Positions 27,245 to 37,405 of a stretch of DNA of 64,000 nucleotides are shown here, piece by piece. The notes beneath the pieces are model-generated. The model saw only the letters and a list, made by a program, of their open reading frames with translations, was not told the DNA's origin and made no database searches. Position numbers and translations under genes: made by a program. The DNA comes from Pseudomonas sp. PD9R (lineage in GTDB: Bacteria > Pseudomonadota > Gammaproteobacteria > Pseudomonadales > Pseudomonadaceae), in the NCBI RefSeq assembly GCF_019200975.1, contig NZ_JAHTMR010000003.1:217639-281638 (forward strand), in the 5' to 3' direction. How positions within the stretch are numbered: position 1 is the stretch's first letter; each line of letters opens with the position of its first letter.

Positions 27245-27278
27245 GCCGGAGCTGGCGAAGGCTGCGATCTTTTGATTT
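27245..27278. repeat. Single REP element
   Basis: GCCGGAGCTGGCGAAGGCTG followed by CGATCTTTTGAT: one unpaired, partly degenerate REP between the DinB and GNAT genes. Confidence 0.6.
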
Positions 27279-27349
27279 TCAAGGGTTGTCGCCGCAACCG
27301 GGCTCACGATATGGTCGCCCGGGTTAATTTAATGTGATTGGGGATGGAA

Positions 27350-27841
27350 ATGGATTCCGCAGAAATTCTTGTACTTCAGGCCAGCTACACCAATGCGGTG
27401 CATGCCGAGGCGATTGGCCTGGTGTTGAACAGTTATGCCGAAGACCCGATGGGAGGTGGTCATTCGTTGCCTGCCAGCGTGCTGGAACACCTCCCGGGCG
27501 AGCTGGCCAAGCGTCCTCATGCGTTCAGCGTGCTGGCGTTTGTCGGCGGTGAACCGGCCGGGCTGGTCAATTGCTTTGAAGGGTTCTCGACGTTCGCCTG
27601 CCGGCCGCTTGTCAACGTGCACGATGTGGCGGTGGTACCAAAATTTCGCGGTTTGGGGCTGAGCCAGAGAATGCTGCAAAAGGTCGAGGAAATCGCCCGT
27701 CAGCGCGGCTGCTGCAAAATCACCCTGGAAGTGCTGGAGGGCAATGCAGTGGCCCAGGCGTCCTATGGCAAGTTCGGCTTTGCCCCCGGCGAGTTCGACC
27801 CCGCGCACGGGCGCATGATGTTCTGGATCAAGGCGCTTTAA
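27350..27841 (+). CDS. GNAT-family N-acetyltransferase
   Basis: 163 residues from ATG 27350 (GGGGA about six bases upstream; ATG 27344 is also in frame). The acetyl-CoA-binding segment is NVHDVAVVPKFRGLGLSQRM (V-x-x-x-x-R-G-x-G), followed by LEVLEGNAVAQASYGKFGF, typical of GNAT enzymes. The acceptor is unknown. Standing alone with an intrinsic hairpin just downstream. Confidence 0.85.
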   Translation: MDSAEILVLQASYTNAVHAEAIGLVLNSYAEDPMGGGHSLPASVLEHLPGELAKRPHAFSVLAFVGGEPAGLVNCFEGFSTFACRPLVNVHDVAVVPKFRGLGLSQRMLQKVEEIARQRGCCKITLEVLEGNAVAQASYGKFGFAPGEFDPAHGRMMFWIKAL

Positions 27842-27850
27842 TCCAGGCGA

Positions 27851-27875
27851 AAAAAGGGCGTCCATCAGGACGCCC
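27851..27875. terminator. Bidirectional terminator
   Basis: GGGCGTCC, loop ATCA, GGACGCCC (27856-27875), with an A5-A6 run on its left side: a T-run for minus-strand transcripts. It ends the 27921 gene and also follows the GNAT stop. Confidence 0.85.
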
Positions 27876-27920
27876 AACAGTAATCTCTGACTGAAGAGCA
27901 AACAGTCAGAGGTGTAACAA

Positions 27921-28136
27921 TCACTTCGGTCTATAAGATTCGGTCATTTGTGCGGTTTGATCGTCCGGAACCCGCAGTTCTTTCGCCTGCCCTGGCGTGA
28001 TGGTGCCCAGCGCCACTTGTTGGTTGTAGTGCAGGGTTTCGTAGTAGTAGCGCATGCGTTCAGCCCCCCCTTCAGCAAAAGCGCTGGCCGAGCCTAACGT
28101 CATCAGTACGGCGAGGATCAATGTAGAACTTTTCAT
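27921..28136 (-). CDS. Small exported protein
   Basis: 71 residues from ATG 28136, with AGGAGG upstream; a longer frame to 28256 is not supported. Signal peptide MKSSTLILAVLMTLGSASAFA, leaving a mature part of about 50 residues (RMRYYYETLHYNQQ, then PGQAKELRVPDDQ). It resembles small periplasmic proteins of unknown function in Pseudomonas. Ends at an intrinsic terminator. Confidence 0.72.
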   Translation of the reverse strand: MKSSTLILAVLMTLGSASAFAEGGAERMRYYYETLHYNQQVALGTITPGQAKELRVPDDQTAQMTESYRPK

Positions 28137-28307
28137 GGTGTGCCTCCTACTTGCAGCTGTCGGATGCCTTTCGTCCATGAACCAATGAATCAAAGTCGAA
28201 CGCACATTATCCGCCGATTCCGTAAATTGGGAATCAGTAAGCACTAGAGTTTCCAAACCGGGCGCAACGTATCACCGCATAGCTTTCAGGCAGTCAGAAA
28301 CGCCTGT

Positions 28308-28396
28308 GGGAGCGAGGCTGTTCGCGATAGCGTCCTTACATTCAACACGTATGTTGACTGAGAGGTCGTCATCGCGAGCAAGCTCGCTCCCACAGG
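28308..28396. repeat. REP inverted pair, second family
   Basis: TGTGGGAGCGAGGCTGTTCG facing GCGAGCAAGCTCGCTCCCACA around a roughly 40-base loop. Lies just downstream of the cptA stop (28408). Confidence 0.8.
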
Positions 28397-28407
28397 GTTG
28401 GACAGGG

Positions 28408-30144
28408 TTATTGCTGAACGACGTTCGGCACGGCCTTGGGCTTCATCAGGCTGAAGTCGATCAGTGGTCGCACCTGACGCTCGTACGGGTTGCCGATCAT
28501 CAATGGCAATGGCTTGAAGCTGTCGCTGACCAGGCTCTTGCTGCGATCCAGTTCATCGAAACTCAGCCCGGCCAGGTCGGCCCAGGTATGGATCAAATGG
28601 GAGCTGCTGTACGGTCGCGCCAGATCAGCGGCGAAACTCCAGTCATGGGTTTCACGCCATTTCGGTGAGGCCCAGGCCATGAACGGGATGGTGTACATCG
28701 GTGCCGTTGGCTTGTTTTCGTTGCGTCCGAGGGTGTCATGGCCAACGGAATCGAAAACGTCCTCACCATGGTCAGAAAGGTACAGCAGGAAACCGTTCGG
28801 ATCCGACTTGGCGTAATCCTTGATCAGGCTCGACACCACGAAGTCGTTGTACAGCACCGCGTTGTCGTAGCTGTTGTAGGTTGGCAGTTGATCATCACGC
28901 ACGCCTGCCGGAACGCCGGTGCGGTCCTTGAACTTGTCGAAGGTCGAAGGGTAGCGGTACTGGTAGCTCATGTGCGTACCCAGCAAGTGCACGACGATCA
29001 GCTTGCGCGGTGCCGCGTCGGCCAGGGCCTTGTTGAACGGCTCGATCACATCGCCATCGTACTGGGCGGCATTCTGGTTGCGGTTGTTGTTCAGGTACAC
29101 CTGCTCGTCGGCCTGTTCGGAGAAGGTCGTCAGCATCGTGTTGCGCTTGGTCATGGTCTGCTGGTTGGTGATCCAGAAGGTCTTGTATCCAGCCTGTTTC
29201 ATCATGCTGACCAGCGATGGCGTCGACAGGTACAGGTCCGGGCTTTCTTCGTCAGCGAAGGTCAGTACCTGCTGCAACGCTTCGATCGTGTAGGGGCGTG
29301 GCGTGATGACGTTGTTGAAGACCGCCAATTGATCCTTGAGCTTGTCCAGTTCCGGGGTGGTTTCCCGAGGATAGCCGTACAGGCTCATGCGCTGACGGTT
29401 GGTAGACTCGCCAATTACCAGGACCAAAGTCGCCGGCTGGTTGGCCATCGAGTCCTTGAGATTGTGCAATGGCGGGATCTTGCTGGCGCTATTGAGCATA
29501 TCTTGCATGCCGGCCAGGGTTTCCAGGTAACGGTGATAGGCCACGGCCATTTGCCAAGGCACCGCAGGCTCGATGCGGGTTTCGAATTTGTCGAAACCTT
29601 CGGCGAAACTGCCGGTACGTGCAGTCTGTTTGATCAGCGGATAACCGACCACCGCCACCAGAATGGCAGTTGCAGCCACCAGTGCCTGACCTCGCGGCAG
29701 GTACACCGGGCGCAAACGCGTCCAGAGGTAATAGGCAAAGGCCGTGTGGGCGAGGAATGCGAACACCATCCACCAGGCAAAGTACTGGGTCATGTACTCG
29801 CCGGCTTCAGAAATGTTCGACTCGAACATGATGAAGATGACGCTTTGGGAAAATTCCTGCTGATAGATGAAGAAGTAACCCAGGCTGGCCATCGAGCAGG
29901 CCCACAGCACCACGCCGATTACCGCGGCCATGACGCGCGTTTGTCGGGGAAACAACAGCACCGGCGCAAGCCAGATGGCGCTCATCACAAACGCCTGACG
30001 AAACCCGGTAAAACCGGAGGTGCCTGTCAGTTGGATCAGCAGTTGGGTGATACCGGAAAAATACCAGAAGAACAGGAACAGCCAGAGAAATCCTGCCCAA
30101 TCGAAACCTTTCGCAGACGTATCGCTGCGTTTAAACCAAGCCAT
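28408..30144 (-). CDS. cptA: Phosphoethanolamine transferase CptA
   Basis: 578-residue inner-membrane enzyme of the EptA/CptA (alkaline-phosphatase-like) family. CptA-type enzymes add phosphoethanolamine to the lipopolysaccharide core. Five hydrophobic segments occupy the first 170 residues; the periplasmic domain follows, with the catalytic Thr248 in VIGESTNRQRMSLYGYPRET, HLLGTH with metal-binding His, and LYLSDHGEDVFD. GGAG lies before ATG 30144. It is closer to CptA than to EptA by the length of the transmembrane part and the RQRMSLYGYPRET block. Modification would lower surface charge and affect peptide antibiotic resistance (known for the family). Confidence 0.85.
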   Translation of the reverse strand: MAWFKRSDTSAKGFDWAGFLWLFLFFWYFSGITQLLIQLTGTSGFTGFRQAFVMSAIWLAPVLLFPRQTRVMAAVIGVVLWACSMASLGYFFIYQQEFSQSVIFIMFESNISEAGEYMTQYFAWWMVFAFLAHTAFAYYLWTRLRPVYLPRGQALVAATAILVAVVGYPLIKQTARTGSFAEGFDKFETRIEPAVPWQMAVAYHRYLETLAGMQDMLNSASKIPPLHNLKDSMANQPATLVLVIGESTNRQRMSLYGYPRETTPELDKLKDQLAVFNNVITPRPYTIEALQQVLTFADEESPDLYLSTPSLVSMMKQAGYKTFWITNQQTMTKRNTMLTTFSEQADEQVYLNNNRNQNAAQYDGDVIEPFNKALADAAPRKLIVVHLLGTHMSYQYRYPSTFDKFKDRTGVPAGVRDDQLPTYNSYDNAVLYNDFVVSSLIKDYAKSDPNGFLLYLSDHGEDVFDSVGHDTLGRNENKPTAPMYTIPFMAWASPKWRETHDWSFAADLARPYSSSHLIHTWADLAGLSFDELDRSKSLVSDSFKPLPLMIGNPYERQVRPLIDFSLMKPKAVPNVVQQ

Positions 30145-30299
30145 TCCACGCTCCAGCCAAGATTACTTCCAACGTCAGCCACCGCAGTTGCCGACGAACG
30201 GAGGGCGCACGGAAACCGCGGCCACAAAACCATCGAGTATCACCAAGCGAATGTGAAAAATTCGTGAGCTGCCAGGAATTGGCAAGGAGCTATGGCAGG

Positions 30300-30327
30300 T
30301 CGGAAGCAGTGGCAGTGCTGCTTCCGA
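30300..30327. terminator. Hairpin downstream of the 58-residue gene
   Basis: TCGGAAGCAG, loop TGGCAGTG, CTGCTTCCGA: 10-base perfect stem, located after the minus-strand stop at 30342. No clear T-run. Confidence 0.55.
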
Positions 30328-30341
30328 TTCAAGCGAGGGAG

Positions 30342-30518
30342 TCAGGCGTGAGGGGCACGTTGGGTAACGGGTAAGGGGTGTTGGCCCTGGACCAGCAAGA
30401 GCAGTTGCGCCAGCTCCTGTTTCAATTGATCGCGCTCGTCTTTCAACTGACGCAACTCATCGCGACGAATAGTGACGTAAAGGGTTTGTGCTGGCAGTGC
30501 GGTGTGTACTGTGCCCAT
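30342..30518 (-). CDS. Small coiled-coil protein, 58 residues
   Basis: Start ATG 30518 with GAGGTGAG upstream. The product begins MGTVHTALPAQTLYVTIRRD and continues with a short charged coiled coil (RQLKDERDQLKQELAQLLLL), ending in a Pro-rich tail. No signal peptide. Codon bias fits the genome; a plus-strand frame over the same bases looks like its shadow. Probably a conserved small Pseudomonas protein of unknown role; the Leu heptads suggest it forms a dimer. Lies upstream of and divergent from gnd. Confidence 0.65.
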   Translation of the reverse strand: MGTVHTALPAQTLYVTIRRDELRQLKDERDQLKQELAQLLLLVQGQHPLPVTQRAPHA

Positions 30519-30789
30519 TGCTCACCTCGCAAATGGCGTGTCTCAACTGTAGATCCGCCCGGAAATCAGCGGCTGACCTACTATCGGCGCCAATTTTGAT
30601 TTCTTTTGCCCTCGAAGGGAACTTTTTTATTTTTCACGGTCGTTGTGTCTTCGGACTGATTCCCGACGTTATCAATCAGGATCGGGCACAATGCCCGGAA
30701 ACTTCAGCCCGACGCTCTGGACTAACCTCATGAGTCGCGTTGGGCTATAACCATTGACACACTTTATTTGTAGTAGGGAGCATCAGCAC

Positions 30790-31770
30790 ATGCAACTCGG
30801 GATTATTGGACTGGGCCGCATGGGCGGCAATATTTCGCGGCGCCTGATGCTCAACGGACATACCACCGTTGTGTACGACCGCAATACCGACTTCGTCAAA
30901 ACCTTGAGTGACGAAGGCGCCACGGGCGTTGCCGATTTGCCGGCCCTGGTCGCCGGCCTGGCCAAACCACGAGCGGTGTGGGTCATGTTGCCGGCAGGCG
31001 CACCGACCGAAGACACCATCGACACCCTGAGCACTTTGCTCGAAGCCGGCGATACCATCATTGACGGCGGCAACACCTTCTATAAGGACGACATTCGCCG
31101 GGCGAAAATCCTCGCGGAAAAAGGCCTGCACTACATCGACGTCGGCACCTCCGGTGGCGTCTGGGGCCTGGAGCGCGGTTACTGCATGATGATCGGCGGC
31201 GATGCCGAGACCGTTAAGCGTCTCGATCCGTTGTTCGAGAGCCTGGCACCGGGTCTGGGCGACATTCCGCGCACCAAGGACCGCAAATCCGACGATCATC
31301 GTGCCGAGCATGGGTACATTCATGCCGGCCCTGCGGGCGCCGGGCATTTCGTGAAGATGATCCACAACGGCATCGAATACGGAATGATGCAGGCCTTCGC
31401 CGAAGGCTTCGACATCCTGAAGACCAAGGCGAGCACCAATCTGCCGGAAGACCAGCGTTTTGACTTGAACGTCGCCGACATTGCCGAAGTCTGGCGTCGT
31501 GGCAGCGTTGTGTCCTCGTGGTTGCTCGACCTGACTGCCGACGCCCTGGCCAGCGATCCGAAGCTCGACGGTTACTCCGGCTCTGTGGCCGACAGCGGCG
31601 AAGGGCGCTGGACCATCGAAGCCGCCATGGAACAATCGGTGCCGGTGCCGGTGCTGTCGAACTCGCTGTTCTCCCGCTACCGTTCCCGTGGTCAGGGCAC
31701 CTTTGGCGACAAGATCCTCTCCGCCCAGCGTTTCGGCTTCGGCGGCCATGTGGAGACTCCGAAAAAATGA
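30790..31770 (+). CDS. gnd: 6-phosphogluconate dehydrogenase, short type
   Basis: 326 residues, the short (YqeC/GntZ-like) form of decarboxylating 6-phosphogluconate dehydrogenase, making ribulose 5-phosphate, CO2 and NAD(P)H. Dinucleotide motif IGLGRMGGN (6-14), then [21 protein letters not shown] and the catalytic [19 protein letters not shown] (Lys). ATG 30790 has AGGGAG upstream. It opens a three-gene operon: gnd, zwf and a HAD phosphatase, each overlapping the next by 4 bases (ATGA). Confidence 0.92.
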   Translation: MQLGIIGLGRMGGNISRRLMLNGHTTVVYDRNTDFVKTLSDEGATGVADLPALVAGLAKPRAVWVMLPAGAPTEDTIDTLSTLLEAGDTIIDGGNTFYKDDIRRAKILAEKGLHYIDVGTSGGVWGLERGYCMMIGGDAETVKRLDPLFESLAPGLGDIPRTKDRKSDDHRAEHGYIHAGPAGAGHFVKMIHNGIEYGMMQAFAEGFDILKTKASTNLPEDQRFDLNVADIAEVWRRGSVVSSWLLDLTADALASDPKLDGYSGSVADSGEGRWTIEAAMEQSVPVPVLSNSLFSRYRSRGQGTFGDKILSAQRFGFGGHVETPKK

Positions 31771-33290
31771 CTCATGTGATCCGCAGAAAATCCAAGGCTG
31801 AACCCGCGCCACCGACCACGCTGTTTCTGTTCGGCGCCCATGGTGATCTGGTCAAGCGCCTGCTAATGCCGGCGCTGTACAACCTCAAGCGCGACGGTTT
31901 ACTCGGGGATGGACTGCGGATCGTCGGCGTTGACCACAACGCCATCAGCGATGAAGGCTTCGCGAAAAAACTCGAAGACTTCATTCGCAGCGAGGTGGCC
32001 GGCAAAGTGGGCAAGGGCGATCAGTCCCTTGACCCGGATTTGTGGGCCAAACTCGCCAAAGGCATCAGCTACGTCCAGGGCGACTTCCTGGACGACAGCA
32101 CTTATTCAGCGCTGGCGGCAAAAATCGCCGCCAGCGGCACCGGCAATGCGGTGTTCTACCTGGCCACCGCGCCACGCTTTTTCAGTGAAGTGGTACGCCG
32201 GCTCGGTGCCGCCGGTCTGCTGCAAGAAACACCGGAAGAATTCAGGAGGGTGGTGATCGAGAAGCCCTTTGGTTCCGACCTGCATACCGCCGAAGCTTTG
32301 AACTCGTGCTTGCTCAAGGTGATGTCGGAAAACCAGATTTACCGGATCGACCATTATCTGGGTAAGGAAACCGTGCAGAATATTTTGATCAGCCGGTTCT
32401 CCAACAGCCTGTTCGAAGCGTTCTGGAACAACCATTACATCGACCACGTGCAGATCACCGCCGCCGAAACCGTCGGCGTGGAAACCCGTGGCAGTTTCTA
32501 TGAAAACACCGGTGCCCTGAGAGACATGGTGCCCAATCACCTGTTTCAACTGCTGGCGATGGTGGCCATGGAACCACCGGCCGCCTTCGGCGCTGATGCG
32601 GTTCGTGGCGAGAAAGCCAAGGTCGTCGGTGCGATCCGGCCATGGTCAGTCGAAGAAGCCCGGGCCAATTCGGTTCGCGGTCAATACACCGCTGGCGAGG
32701 TCGATGGCAAACCACTGCCAGGGTATCGCCAGGAAGACAAGGTCGCGCCGGACAGCACCACCGAAACCTATGTGGCGCTCAAGGTCATGATCGACAATTG
32801 GCGCTGGGTCGGCGTGCCGTTTTACCTGCGCACCGGCAAACGCATGAGCGTGCGCGACACCGAAATCGTCATCTGCTTCAAACCGGCACCGTATGCGCAG
32901 TTCCGTGATACCGAGGTCGATGCGCTTGCGCCGACGTATCTGCGAATCCAGATTCAGCCTAATGAAGGCATGTGGTTCGATCTGTTGGCCAAACGGCCCG
33001 GCCCGGCGCTGAAGATGGAAAACATCGAGCTGGGTTTTGCCTACAAGGATTTCTTTGAAATGCAGCCGTCCACCGGCTACGAAACCCTGATCTACGATTG
33101 CCTCACCGGCGATCAGACGCTGTTCCAGCGCGCCGACAACATCGAGAACGGCTGGCGTGCGGTGCAGCCGTTCCTCGATGCTTGGCAGCAGGACTCCTCG
33201 GTGCAGAGTTATGCCGCGGGTGAAAACGGACCGCCGGACGCCGAAGAGTTGCTGACCCGCGACGGCCGCGTCTGGCACGGCCTCGGATGA
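31767..33290 (+). CDS. zwf: Glucose-6-phosphate 1-dehydrogenase
   Basis: 507 residues from ATG 31767, which overlaps the gnd stop by 4 bases; a longer in-frame extension inside gnd is not used. Nucleotide-binding segment [11 protein letters not shown] (about 21-31), then the active-site block RIDHYLGKE (193-201) and KPFGSD. Converts glucose 6-phosphate to 6-phosphogluconolactone with NAD(P)+. This is the gnd-linked zwf copy known from other pseudomonads; the lactonase gene (pgl) is not here and presumably lies elsewhere with another zwf. Followed by the HAD gene. Confidence 0.94.
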   Translation: MTHVIRRKSKAEPAPPTTLFLFGAHGDLVKRLLMPALYNLKRDGLLGDGLRIVGVDHNAISDEGFAKKLEDFIRSEVAGKVGKGDQSLDPDLWAKLAKGISYVQGDFLDDSTYSALAAKIAASGTGNAVFYLATAPRFFSEVVRRLGAAGLLQETPEEFRRVVIEKPFGSDLHTAEALNSCLLKVMSENQIYRIDHYLGKETVQNILISRFSNSLFEAFWNNHYIDHVQITAAETVGVETRGSFYENTGALRDMVPNHLFQLLAMVAMEPPAAFGADAVRGEKAKVVGAIRPWSVEEARANSVRGQYTAGEVDGKPLPGYRQEDKVAPDSTTETYVALKVMIDNWRWVGVPFYLRTGKRMSVRDTEIVICFKPAPYAQFRDTEVDALAPTYLRIQIQPNEGMWFDLLAKRPGPALKMENIELGFAYKDFFEMQPSTGYETLIYDCLTGDQTLFQRADNIENGWRAVQPFLDAWQQDSSVQSYAAGENGPPDAEELLTRDGRVWHGLG

Positions 33291-34108
33291 GTGGCGTGAC
33301 GCAGCATCCTATCCGTTTTCTGCTTAGCGACATGGACGGCACTTTGCTGCTGCCCGATCACAGCCTCAGCCAGCGCACCCTCGAAGCAGTTCGTTCGTTG
33401 CGCGAGGCCGGTGTACTGTTCAGTCTTGCCACCGGTCGCCCACCCAAAGCCATGCTGCAGATGATCGAGGCCCTGGGCGTCGACGTGCCGACGGCCGCCT
33501 TCAATGGCGGCACGATCGTCAATCCGGACGGCAGCTTGCTGGTTGCGCATTATTTGCCCGCCACGGCCGCACTGACTACGTTGACGCTGTTTGCCGATCA
33601 GCCGGGCATTGAGATTTGGGTGTTCAGCGGTGGCGACTGGCTGCTGAAGGACCCGGGCGGGCCGATGGTGCCGCGCGAGCAGCATGGCCTGGGATATCCG
33701 CCAGTGAAGGTCGAGAGCTTCGAACCGTTTATGGAGCGCATCGACAAGATTGTCGCTGCGAGCGCCAACACTGAGTTGCTGATTGAGCTTGAGGCGCAGT
33801 TGCTGCCTCTGGTGGATGGTCAGGCCCAGGTTTCGCGATCGCAACCGGTGTATCTGGACGTGACCGCGATGCAAGCCAACAAGGGCGAAGCGCTGGCGAC
33901 ACTGGCGGCGTTTCTCGGAGTACCGCTGGAGCAGACGGCAGCAATGGGCGACGGTGGCAATGACCCGGCGATGTTCCATCGCGCTGGATTTTCGATTGCC
34001 ATGGGGCAGGCGGAAGAGGCGGTGAAACAGCAGGCCGATGTGGTGACCGGAGCCAATACCGAGGAGGGTGCGGCTCAGGCAATTGAACGATACATCCTGA
34101 ACCGCTGA
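33287..34108 (+). CDS. HAD superfamily Cof-type phosphatase
   Basis: 273-residue HAD hydrolase, subclass IIB (Cof). Motif I DMDGT (15-19), motif II Thr in SLATGRPP, and motif IV GDGGND (about 221-226) are intact. The start overlaps the zwf stop by 4 bases, linking it to sugar phosphate metabolism; it may remove a by-product sugar phosphate, by analogy with Cof-family enzymes. The last codons lie in an octamer tandem repeat (34097-34160) and the stop TGA is inside it. Confidence 0.86.
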   Translation: MSGVTQHPIRFLLSDMDGTLLLPDHSLSQRTLEAVRSLREAGVLFSLATGRPPKAMLQMIEALGVDVPTAAFNGGTIVNPDGSLLVAHYLPATAALTTLTLFADQPGIEIWVFSGGDWLLKDPGGPMVPREQHGLGYPPVKVESFEPFMERIDKIVAASANTELLIELEAQLLPLVDGQAQVSRSQPVYLDVTAMQANKGEALATLAAFLGVPLEQTAAMGDGGNDPAMFHRAGFSIAMGQAEEAVKQQADVVTGANTEEGAAQAIERYILNR

Positions 34109-34160
34109 ACCGCTGAACCGCTGAACCGCTGAACTACTAAACTGCTGAATTGCTGAACCC
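34097..34160. repeat. Eight-copy 8-base tandem repeat
   Basis: CTGAACCG x4, then CTGAACTA, CTAAACTG, CTGAATTG, CTGAACCC: exactly 64 bases. It starts within the last codons of the HAD gene, and the second unit contains the TGA stop. The first four copies are identical and so potentially unstable by slippage. Confidence 0.9.
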
Positions 34161-34161
34161 T

Positions 34162-34238
34162 GTAGGAGCTGCCGCAGGCTGCGATCTGTTGATCTTGCTT
34201 TTAAAAATCAGAAGATCGCAGCCTGCGGCAGCTCCTAC
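34162..34238. repeat. REP inverted pair
   Basis: GTAGGAGCTGCCGCAGGCTG facing CGCAGCCTGCGGCAGCTCCT. Directly follows the octamer repeat, between convergent HAD and nhaB genes. Confidence 0.9.
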
Positions 34239-34249
34239 AGGGGCACGTG

Positions 34250-35752
34250 TTATAGCCAGTAACTCACCGCATACCAGCCCAGCACCCCCATCACCACCGT
34301 ATACGGCAACGCCATCCACACCATCCGTCCATAGGACAGGCGAATCAGCGGTGCAATCGCCGAGGTCAGCAGGAACAGGAACGCAGCCTGGCCATTGGGC
34401 GTTGCCACGCTCGGCAAGTTAGTGCCGGTGTTGATCGCAATGGCCAGCGTCTCGAAATGCTCACGGTTCATGTGCCCGGAAATGAACGCTTGCTTAACTT
34501 CAGTGATGTAGATGGTCGCCACAAACACGTTATCGCTGATAGCCGAGAGCAACCCGTTGGCGATGAACAACATCCCCGGTTGTTGATCGGCCGGCAGCGC
34601 CAGTACCCATTGGATCAAGGGTGTGAACAGTTGTTGATCGTGAATGACCGCGACCACGGCAAAAAACACCACCAGCAGCGCCGTGAATGGCATCGCGTCC
34701 TTGAATGCACTGCCGAGACGGTGTTCGTCAGTGATACCGGTAAACGCGGTAATCAGCACGATCACCATCAAGCCGATCAATCCCACTTCCGCCACATGAA
34801 ACGCCAGCCCGGCAATCAGGATCAGTGCGGCCACGCCTTGCACAATGAGTGCTGCGCGCTGGCGCGAAGTCCGTTCGGCGTTGTCTTCGGCGGCGTAATT
34901 GGCCAGCACGGCGCGGACGTTGTCCGGCAGTAGCGTGCCATAACCAAACCAGCGCAGTTTCTCCAGCAGGACGCAGGTCACCAGGCCGGCCACCAGTACC
35001 GGCAGCGAAACCGGCGCGACTTTCAGAAAGAACTCAGAGAAGTGCCAGCCCATTTCATGGCCGATCAATAGGTTCTGCGGCTCGCCCACCAACGTGCAAA
35101 CGCCACCCAGGGCTGTGCCCACCGCGCCGTGCATCAGCAGGCTGCGTAGAAACGCGCGGAATTGATCGAGGTCACTATGATGGAGCGTAGGCAGGTGCTG
35201 ATCATCGTTGAATTCGCTGTCCTGGCGCGGGTCGGTGCCCGAGGCAACCCGGTGATACACCGAATAGAACCCGACGGCCGCACTGATGATCACGGCGGTC
35301 ACGGTCAAGGCATCGAGAAAGGCCGAGAGAAATGCCGACAAAAAGCAGAACATCAGCGCCAGCAGTGCCTTTGAGCGAACCCCAAGCAGCAGTCGCGAGA
35401 ACAGGAACAGCAGCAGGTCTTTCATGAAGTAGATGCCCGCCACCATGAACATCAGCAGCAGGATCACTGGAAAGTTGTGCAACAGTTCGTCATAGAGCGC
35501 TTGTGGCGTGGTCATTTTCAGCAACAGCGCTTCGACCAGTAACAAGCCGCCAGGCATCAGCGGATAACACTTGAGCGCCATGGCCAGGGTGAAAATGAAT
35601 TCCAGTACCAATAACCAACCGGCCGCCACTGGACCTGCCGTCCATAGCACCAGGGCGTTGAGTATCAGGAAGCCGACAATACAGGCCTTGTACCAACGGG
35701 GAGAGTTGCCGAGAAAATTATGCGCGAAGGCCTGGGCCATAGAGCCGGACAT
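34250..35752 (-). CDS. nhaB: Na+/H+ antiporter NhaB
   Basis: 500-residue inner-membrane sodium/proton antiporter with about 12 hydrophobic segments, the usual NhaB length. Conserved NhaB blocks: [53 protein letters not shown] and [25 protein letters not shown] precedes ATG 35752. Single gene, ending at a REP pair. Contributes to sodium and pH homeostasis. Confidence 0.94.
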   Translation of the reverse strand: MSGSMAQAFAHNFLGNSPRWYKACIVGFLILNALVLWTAGPVAAGWLLVLEFIFTLAMALKCYPLMPGGLLLVEALLLKMTTPQALYDELLHNFPVILLLMFMVAGIYFMKDLLLFLFSRLLLGVRSKALLALMFCFLSAFLSAFLDALTVTAVIISAAVGFYSVYHRVASGTDPRQDSEFNDDQHLPTLHHSDLDQFRAFLRSLLMHGAVGTALGGVCTLVGEPQNLLIGHEMGWHFSEFFLKVAPVSLPVLVAGLVTCVLLEKLRWFGYGTLLPDNVRAVLANYAAEDNAERTSRQRAALIVQGVAALILIAGLAFHVAEVGLIGLMVIVLITAFTGITDEHRLGSAFKDAMPFTALLVVFFAVVAVIHDQQLFTPLIQWVLALPADQQPGMLFIANGLLSAISDNVFVATIYITEVKQAFISGHMNREHFETLAIAINTGTNLPSVATPNGQAAFLFLLTSAIAPLIRLSYGRMVWMALPYTVVMGVLGWYAVSYWL

Positions 35753-35830
35753 TGGCTACTCCTTATATTAAGAAGCGCGCAACTTGCCGTAAGCCGGTGG
35801 GAAGATCAAGCTCGGGAACAATTCATTGGA

Positions 35831-37120
35831 CTAAGCCAAGTAACGCGCGACGACAGCCCGATAGTTGCCATCCATCGAATAGCCGCCTACGACGATGTTT
35901 CCATTGTCCTGCACCGCGACGGAAGTTGCCGTGTCCAGACTGTGACCCAGACGGGTACGAACCCAGCCACTGCCATTGCCGAAGTGATGATCGAGCTGAC
36001 CGTCAGGCAAGTATCGGCCCAGAATAAAGTCGGCCTCGATTCCGCCAATGGTTGCACCGGCCACCACTACGCTACCGCCGGGCTGCGCTTGGGCGGCGGT
36101 CCATTGGCAGCCGCTGCGACCGATTTCCAGCAATTGCGCCTGGCCGCCGTTGCAGTGGCTGTCCGATCGGCCATTGCTGTGTACCTTTAGCGCCAGGCAG
36201 TGCATCGGATCTCGGCTGCTGCCAAAACATTGCACGTCGCCATTGTCCTGCTGGACGATCTGGCTGACCTGAGCGCCAAGCCCCTGCGCCTTGAAGCTCA
36301 TAAAGCCATCCAGGGCAAAACTGGTATCGAGCGTGCCGTCGGCGTGATAGCGCGCCAGCAGGCCTTCTTCGGGGAAGTTGATCGATCCGCCCACCAGAAT
36401 CCGGCCGTCACGCTGCACCCTCAGGCTGCTGAGCCAGGTATTCATCAGCAAATGCCTGACCATCACGAAACCACGGCCATTGAAGGTCGTGTCCAGCGCA
36501 CCCTTGGTATCGAGTCGAATGAGAAGGCCGGCATGATCGGCCAATTCGAAATGATGGTTGGTCACAAGCAGGATCCGACCATCTGCCTGAACCCCGACAT
36601 CACAGGCCTCCGCGCCTGGCACGCCCGGGGGAAGCCAGGTATCGCGCACACCATGAGACAGGTTGCCCGGCAGGCGCACGACGCAGCGACCGTTGTCGCC
36701 AAAACGTTGAACGGCGCGACCCTGTTGGTCAAACAGCGCCACGGCGGGGAGGGTGCGATGTGCATTGTCGTAGTGCAGGCCCGCGACCAGGATGTTGCCA
36801 TCCGCCAGCACGTGAACCTTGCCAGCCATGGCCTCGAAACCTTGTTCAAACTGCCCGATCACGCTGCCCTGATTGCCGAATGTCAGATCCGCCGAGCCGT
36901 CCTCCAGCAAACGAGCCAAACCAAAGCAGCTGCCACTTTGGGTTCCGACTTTTGCCGCCACCAGCAACCGGCCCTGCGGGTCTATCGCTACGCCGTTGGT
37001 CATACTCGAAATACTGCCGGCGAAATACACCTGGGTTCTGCCATGGGTGGCGAAGGTTGTATCGAGCCCTCCGGCATGATCGAGTGAGGAGGGAAAAGCC
37101 AAAACGGACTGGATTGACAT
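35831..37120 (-). CDS. Delta-60 repeat (DUF5122) beta-propeller protein
   Basis: 429 residues from ATG 37120 (AGGAG eight bases upstream; a longer frame to 37285 reads as non-coding). At least seven degenerate repeats of about 50-60 residues, each with an [LA]D-x-x-F-[GA]-x-x-G-x pattern: GLDTTFATHGRT, ADLTFGNQGSV, ALDTTFNGRGFV, TLDTSFALDGFM, QLDHHFGNGSGWV, each followed by a strand such as GRILVGGSI. These form a beta-propeller. No obvious signal peptide. Such proteins are often secreted or surface-exposed but the function here is unknown. Monocistronic. Confidence 0.82.
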   Translation of the reverse strand: MSIQSVLAFPSSLDHAGGLDTTFATHGRTQVYFAGSISSMTNGVAIDPQGRLLVAAKVGTQSGSCFGLARLLEDGSADLTFGNQGSVIGQFEQGFEAMAGKVHVLADGNILVAGLHYDNAHRTLPAVALFDQQGRAVQRFGDNGRCVVRLPGNLSHGVRDTWLPPGVPGAEACDVGVQADGRILLVTNHHFELADHAGLLIRLDTKGALDTTFNGRGFVMVRHLLMNTWLSSLRVQRDGRILVGGSINFPEEGLLARYHADGTLDTSFALDGFMSFKAQGLGAQVSQIVQQDNGDVQCFGSSRDPMHCLALKVHSNGRSDSHCNGGQAQLLEIGRSGCQWTAAQAQPGGSVVVAGATIGGIEADFILGRYLPDGQLDHHFGNGSGWVRTRLGHSLDTATSVAVQDNGNIVVGGYSMDGNYRAVVARYLA

Positions 37121-37405
37121 GCACGCATCTCCTTGCGAGTCGTCCTGGTCCAGGAGGTGGGATGGCGACTGTATAAGGAGAATATTCAAAACCTGAATGA
37201 TCAAATGCACAACTGTCATAACTAACAGGCGGAGAGTCGCTGTGTGCCACAACAGTGTCTTTTCGAACCACTGACAAGCCTGCAAAGTATTCAGGCGCGC
37301 GCAGGTTCAATTACATAAGTGTCATAAGTGCAGATGGAACTGTTCGGCCAACCAACTAACGACCGGGGAGGGCGCGGATTACTCCGGAGTAATCCGCAAA
37401 AAATA

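Noticed and set aside
28738..30267. 509-codon plus-strand frame opposite cptA
   Set aside because: Antisense shadow with unnatural composition (His/Gln/Val-rich).
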